Origin: Amaranthus tricolor
Lineage: Eukaryota > Streptophyta > Magnoliopsida > Caryophyllales > Amaranthaceae
Length of the DNA stretch: 64,000 bases
Reading direction: 5' to 3'
Assembly: GCF_026212465.1 (NCBI RefSeq)
Contig: NC_080048.1
Span: 30,728,257 to 30,792,256 of the forward strand
Part shown: piece after piece, positions 60,859 to 64,000 of the stretch
How the letters are laid out: every line of letters starts with the position of its first letter
Position numbering within the stretch: the stretch's first letter is position 1
The notes under the pieces: model-generated
What the model saw: only the letters and a program-made list of their open reading frames with translations
The model's database searches: none
Told to the model about the DNA's origin: nothing
Position numbers and translations under genes: made by a program

Positions 60859-61505
60859 GAATGTTGAGATTTAGTGATATGTTAATTTTGCCATGTTAAT
60901 CAATCGAAATACAAAAGTGAGATTGAGATAACCTATTTAATTCGATTTAATGATTATCATCCCGAAAAAGAGTAATTGAGTTTCATTGGTAAATCAATTC
61001 AACAAAATAAATTGCAATTCTTGTTGAAATAATATGTTATTAGTGAGGAATTCCATTAACTAGATTAATAGAAACAACCAAATTAAAATAACTTGTTTCT
61101 TGAGTAGTTAATTGAACAAAACTGAATATTAATCTTGTCTCCCTGAGAATCGACTTGTAATCCCGCTACAACACCCGTACACTTGTGATGTTAAAATAAA
61201 ATCACAACAGTACTCCTACTAAAACAGCTGCCAAAAAAATTTGAGTCCCACAAAAAAACGGTTATAATCAACAAAATGTGCAATAGGATAAGACTTATGT
61301 GGGGACTTCAAAGCAAGTGATAGAGTTGCGCAACTCTATAGAGGGAAACTTCTATTGCACATTCCTTTTCCCTTAGCATTATATTCATAACGTTCATAAA
61401 CTCTTTCACCTACAACATACTCCACTTGCATCTTTACTTATTGTCTCACTTGCTATACCAACATTGGTAGCTTCCATGTAAATGTCTTCTCTTACAACAT
61501 CGACT
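60859..61505. other. AT-rich DNA, nothing recognised
   Basis: No supported coding or repeat ends. Continues the sequence interrupted by CACTA 2. Confidence 0.4.
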
Positions 61506-61509
61506 TTTC

Positions 61510-62460
61510 ATTGCCTACATCCTTAATCACATCAGCTAGATTATCCTCATTCAAAATTCTAGGAAAGGTGACATCTTTGATGAAAGAATTTCCCAATGCC
61601 ATCATCATGCATAACTATATATTCATACAAAAGATCATCCTCAAGCTTATCAAAATTAGGGGCAACAATAGGACAAGAAAATACAAATGGAAATTCATTT
61701 TCATAAATTGTGACATCCCTAAAAATCACCACGTTCCAGATCATAAAGTTTCCATCCAATCTATCCATAAGGAAAATCGGCGAATATACTTAATCTACTA
61801 CGGCTCATATGTTTTGACTTATGATTGTAAACATAACAGACACTTCCAAATACACGAAATTTAGAATAAGAATGTGGTGTATGGAACAATAGTTCACAGG
61901 GCGTCTTATTTTCAAGCACATCAGATGGCATTTGACTAAAAATATAAGCAGTGTCTAATGTGTGTTCACCCCAAAACTTTATGGATTTTTTTGCCTAAAA
62001 AAGCAGAGCTCGTGCTACATTTAATATGTGTTAGTGTTTACCTTTGACTCTAGATTTTTGTTGAGGGGTGTCTATGCATGAGGTTTGAAACATAATGCCA
62101 TTTTGATAAAAATACACGTTCATGCAATTAAATTTACTTCCGTTATAGCTATGCATATTTTTTACCTTTGCATAAAATTGTCATACAATCATGGCAAGAA
62201 AACTAACCATTTTACAAATCTTAATTTTGTTAAATAAAAGGATCGTGCTTCTCTTAAATAATTGTCTACAAGAGAAGAAAATAAGTGGCACATGACAATG
62301 GAGTATGATATTTCTCCCAAAGGTCACAATGTATTATTTCATATGGAACAAATACTACTATCACTAATAGGAAATTTATGTTGTGGTTGCTTAGCTTGAT
62401 GATACTATTGTTATTGTTGAGATTAATGTTGTGACTTGAGTGCGCAATTGGTGTGTGCAT
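61510..62460 (-). pseudogene. Copia integrase remnant
   Basis: On the minus strand, 62400-62270 reads PYEIIHCDLWEKYHTPLSC (integrase first catalytic Asp region). About 61990-61840 gives KFWGEHTLDTAYIFSQMPSD and VLENKTPYELLF, then RVFGSVCYVYNHK. At 61768-61559 it gives RDVTIYENEFPF. These are standard integrase and post-integrase blocks of plant Copia elements in the right order, with missing parts and stops. No LTR pair is visible. Confidence 0.75.
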
Positions 62461-62654
62461 TCATGAGTGACTCATGGGAAGGAATCCTATGGATGACTTG
62501 AATGGGTGCATTAAGTTGTGACTTAATGTTTGTGATATATGATGGTGGTTAAAGTGTGGATTAATTCATGAGTTATGAAGGTAATGAAGTAGGACTTAAT
62601 CATGGGAGTTATGAGGCTTACTGAAGAAGTTGAAAAGATGCTCTACTATGCTAG

Positions 62655-62745
62655 GTCGAGCAAACCTGTCAAAATGCCCTCTGAAGGCCGCTCGACTAGA
62701 CCGCTCGACCGAGCAAGCTCAAAGGTGGGTCGAGCGAGCAAATAG
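62655..62745 (+). repeat. Second GCTCGA-rich block
   Basis: It contains GGTCGAGCAAACC, GCCGCTCGACTAGACCGCTCGACCGAGC and GGTCGAGCGAGC, the same word set as in the small element's LTR at 45280-45425. It could be a diverged copy of that LTR. Confidence 0.6.
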
Positions 62746-62766
62746 AAGGTCTCTAGTAGCTTCCTA

Positions 62767-64000
62767 TGTAATGACCCGTCTTAATATAGGGTGTATTGGC
62801 GGAAACAATACACTAAGTTGGGTCACTAAAATTTTCAAAATAAATTTATAACTTCGAATAAAGTAAATCAAAAAGTCATTACATAAAAATCCAGGGAGTA
62901 AAACACTCCCATAAACAAAAATAAATAAAACATCTAAACTTCAACTTAATGTTCTAGGTAACCCTACATCTCTCAGTCTTATTCCCCAGTCGCTCCGAGT
63001 GAATTCAATCATCACCTGCAACAACTAAACCGCAAATTACCACTTAGTGGCCAGTAACTAGACTGTCCTTAACACAAAGGTTCAAATTTAAACAAAGAAC
63101 TAATGCGAGACTTAATTAAAATTCAAACCAATTAACAACGATCCAACCATACAAACCAATAGAGTCAAATAATGTTGATCAATTCAATTAATACCAAAGT
63201 AGGGTAACCAAATCAATTAAAACCAAGGATAACTTTTCCAAAACAATTTAACAAAAAATCAAGTTAACAATATTTTCAAGTCGTACTTGGAACAGACGCA
63301 GTGAACAAATTCGCGGCCCACTAAGCCTAGATAAAGTCAGGGCGAACCTCGGGTCAACCACAATGATATAACCCTGTCTAAGAATGGCCAATCTCTCTCG
63401 TTTTCCGAAGATCCAGCATAACGAGAACGACAACTAAATCTAAAACCAATCTACTATAGATGTGCTGTCCAATCGAAGGAACCACTATGGACTTACCCAA
63501 CGATTTCCAAATAACAACAAAACCAATGTTCATAAGGAACCACTATGGATTTACCCTTAAGAACCCAAAGGCCACAATGACCATTTCCAAAATACCAAAA
63601 CTCCAAAGGAGTAGTTCAAAACCAATCAAGATCAAAATCATACAGTTTAAGTTGTAATGTCTGAGTTTGGAATAAGGATAATTCGAACTTAATCAAGAAT
63701 ACACCTTACTACAACTCTTGGCAAGAATATACTACAGACAATGTTATTTTATTCTTAAGTATAAACTTGTCGACAAGCAGCAAAACAGTTTTATAAACCA
63801 TCAAAATAAAATCACATAGCCATTATAATAGTCAACAAAAGTCAATGGTCAAGGTCGAAGTCAATGCCAAAGTCAAGTTCTCTATTTACATGACTTTAAC
63901 AACAAATGGTCATAAACTATCTAATTAAATAAATAAGTAGTACATGAAATTAACACATAACCAAGCAATTAGGTACATGACCAAAAATAATAAATTAATA
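62767..64000. mobile_element. Probable LTR edge running off the window
   Basis: TGTAATGACCCGTCTTAATATAGGG is the kind of terminus seen in plant Gypsy LTRs (TGTAATGACCC...). No coding follows to the end of the window, as expected within a long LTR. No partner copy is available, so orientation and class are uncertain. Confidence 0.35.

Overview
The window is nuclear DNA of a flowering plant. The evidence is spliced genes with GT-AG introns, plant-type CACTA, MULE, Copia, Gypsy and LINE elements, and strong AT-richness with long TA, AAT and A tracts. A eudicot is clear from gene structure and repeat types. A Caryophyllales/Amaranthaceae source is only an impression. No tRNA, rRNA, CRISPR or prokaryotic feature was seen.

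Only one gene looks intact: a plus-strand acylamino-acid-releasing enzyme (AARE/APEH, prolyl-oligopeptidase family S9) at about 5.78-16.2 kb. Eighteen exons join in frame across every intron. They give 769 aa from the internal ATG, or 819 aa if a 50-residue transit-peptide-like N-terminus is used. A 5-codon upstream ORF ends on the extended ATG (ATGA overlap). Its introns hold MITEs, an antisense Copia-type LTR and other repeats.

Left of the gene (0-5.4 kb) are two decayed plant-mobile-domain (PMD) copies. One lies in a 2.8-kb MULE-like element with about 170-bp inverted ends.

Right of the gene, 19.26-31.01 kb is a clean nest. A Copia element (175-bp LTRs, TSD GAGAT) carries a very young Athila-like element (1.46/1.49-kb LTRs, TSD ATACT) that keeps gag and protease but no reverse transcriptase or integrase.

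From 31 to 46 kb there is a mosaic: a decayed Copia LTR/gag, a LINE 3' end, Copia RT pieces, a truncated CACTA transposon (36.2-41.45 kb, DUF4216 and DUF8039/Ulp1 genes), the 3' end and long LTR of a Gypsy element, and a small Copia-type element with almost no internal region.

From 46 to 57 kb, minus-strand spliced fragments (one like replication protein A) precede a decayed Copia element at 51.35-56.01 kb (183-bp LTRs, TSD GACCT). At 57.24-60.86 kb a complete-ended CACTA element (TSD TAC) keeps only the last exons of its Ulp1 gene and carries host-like exons, one clearly from a JMJ32/JMJD7-type JmjC protein. The window ends in a Copia integrase fragment and the start of another LTR.

The genes do not form a pathway. 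The window shows one housekeeping protease gene amid successive transposon insertions, several datable by nesting, target-site duplications and LTR divergence.
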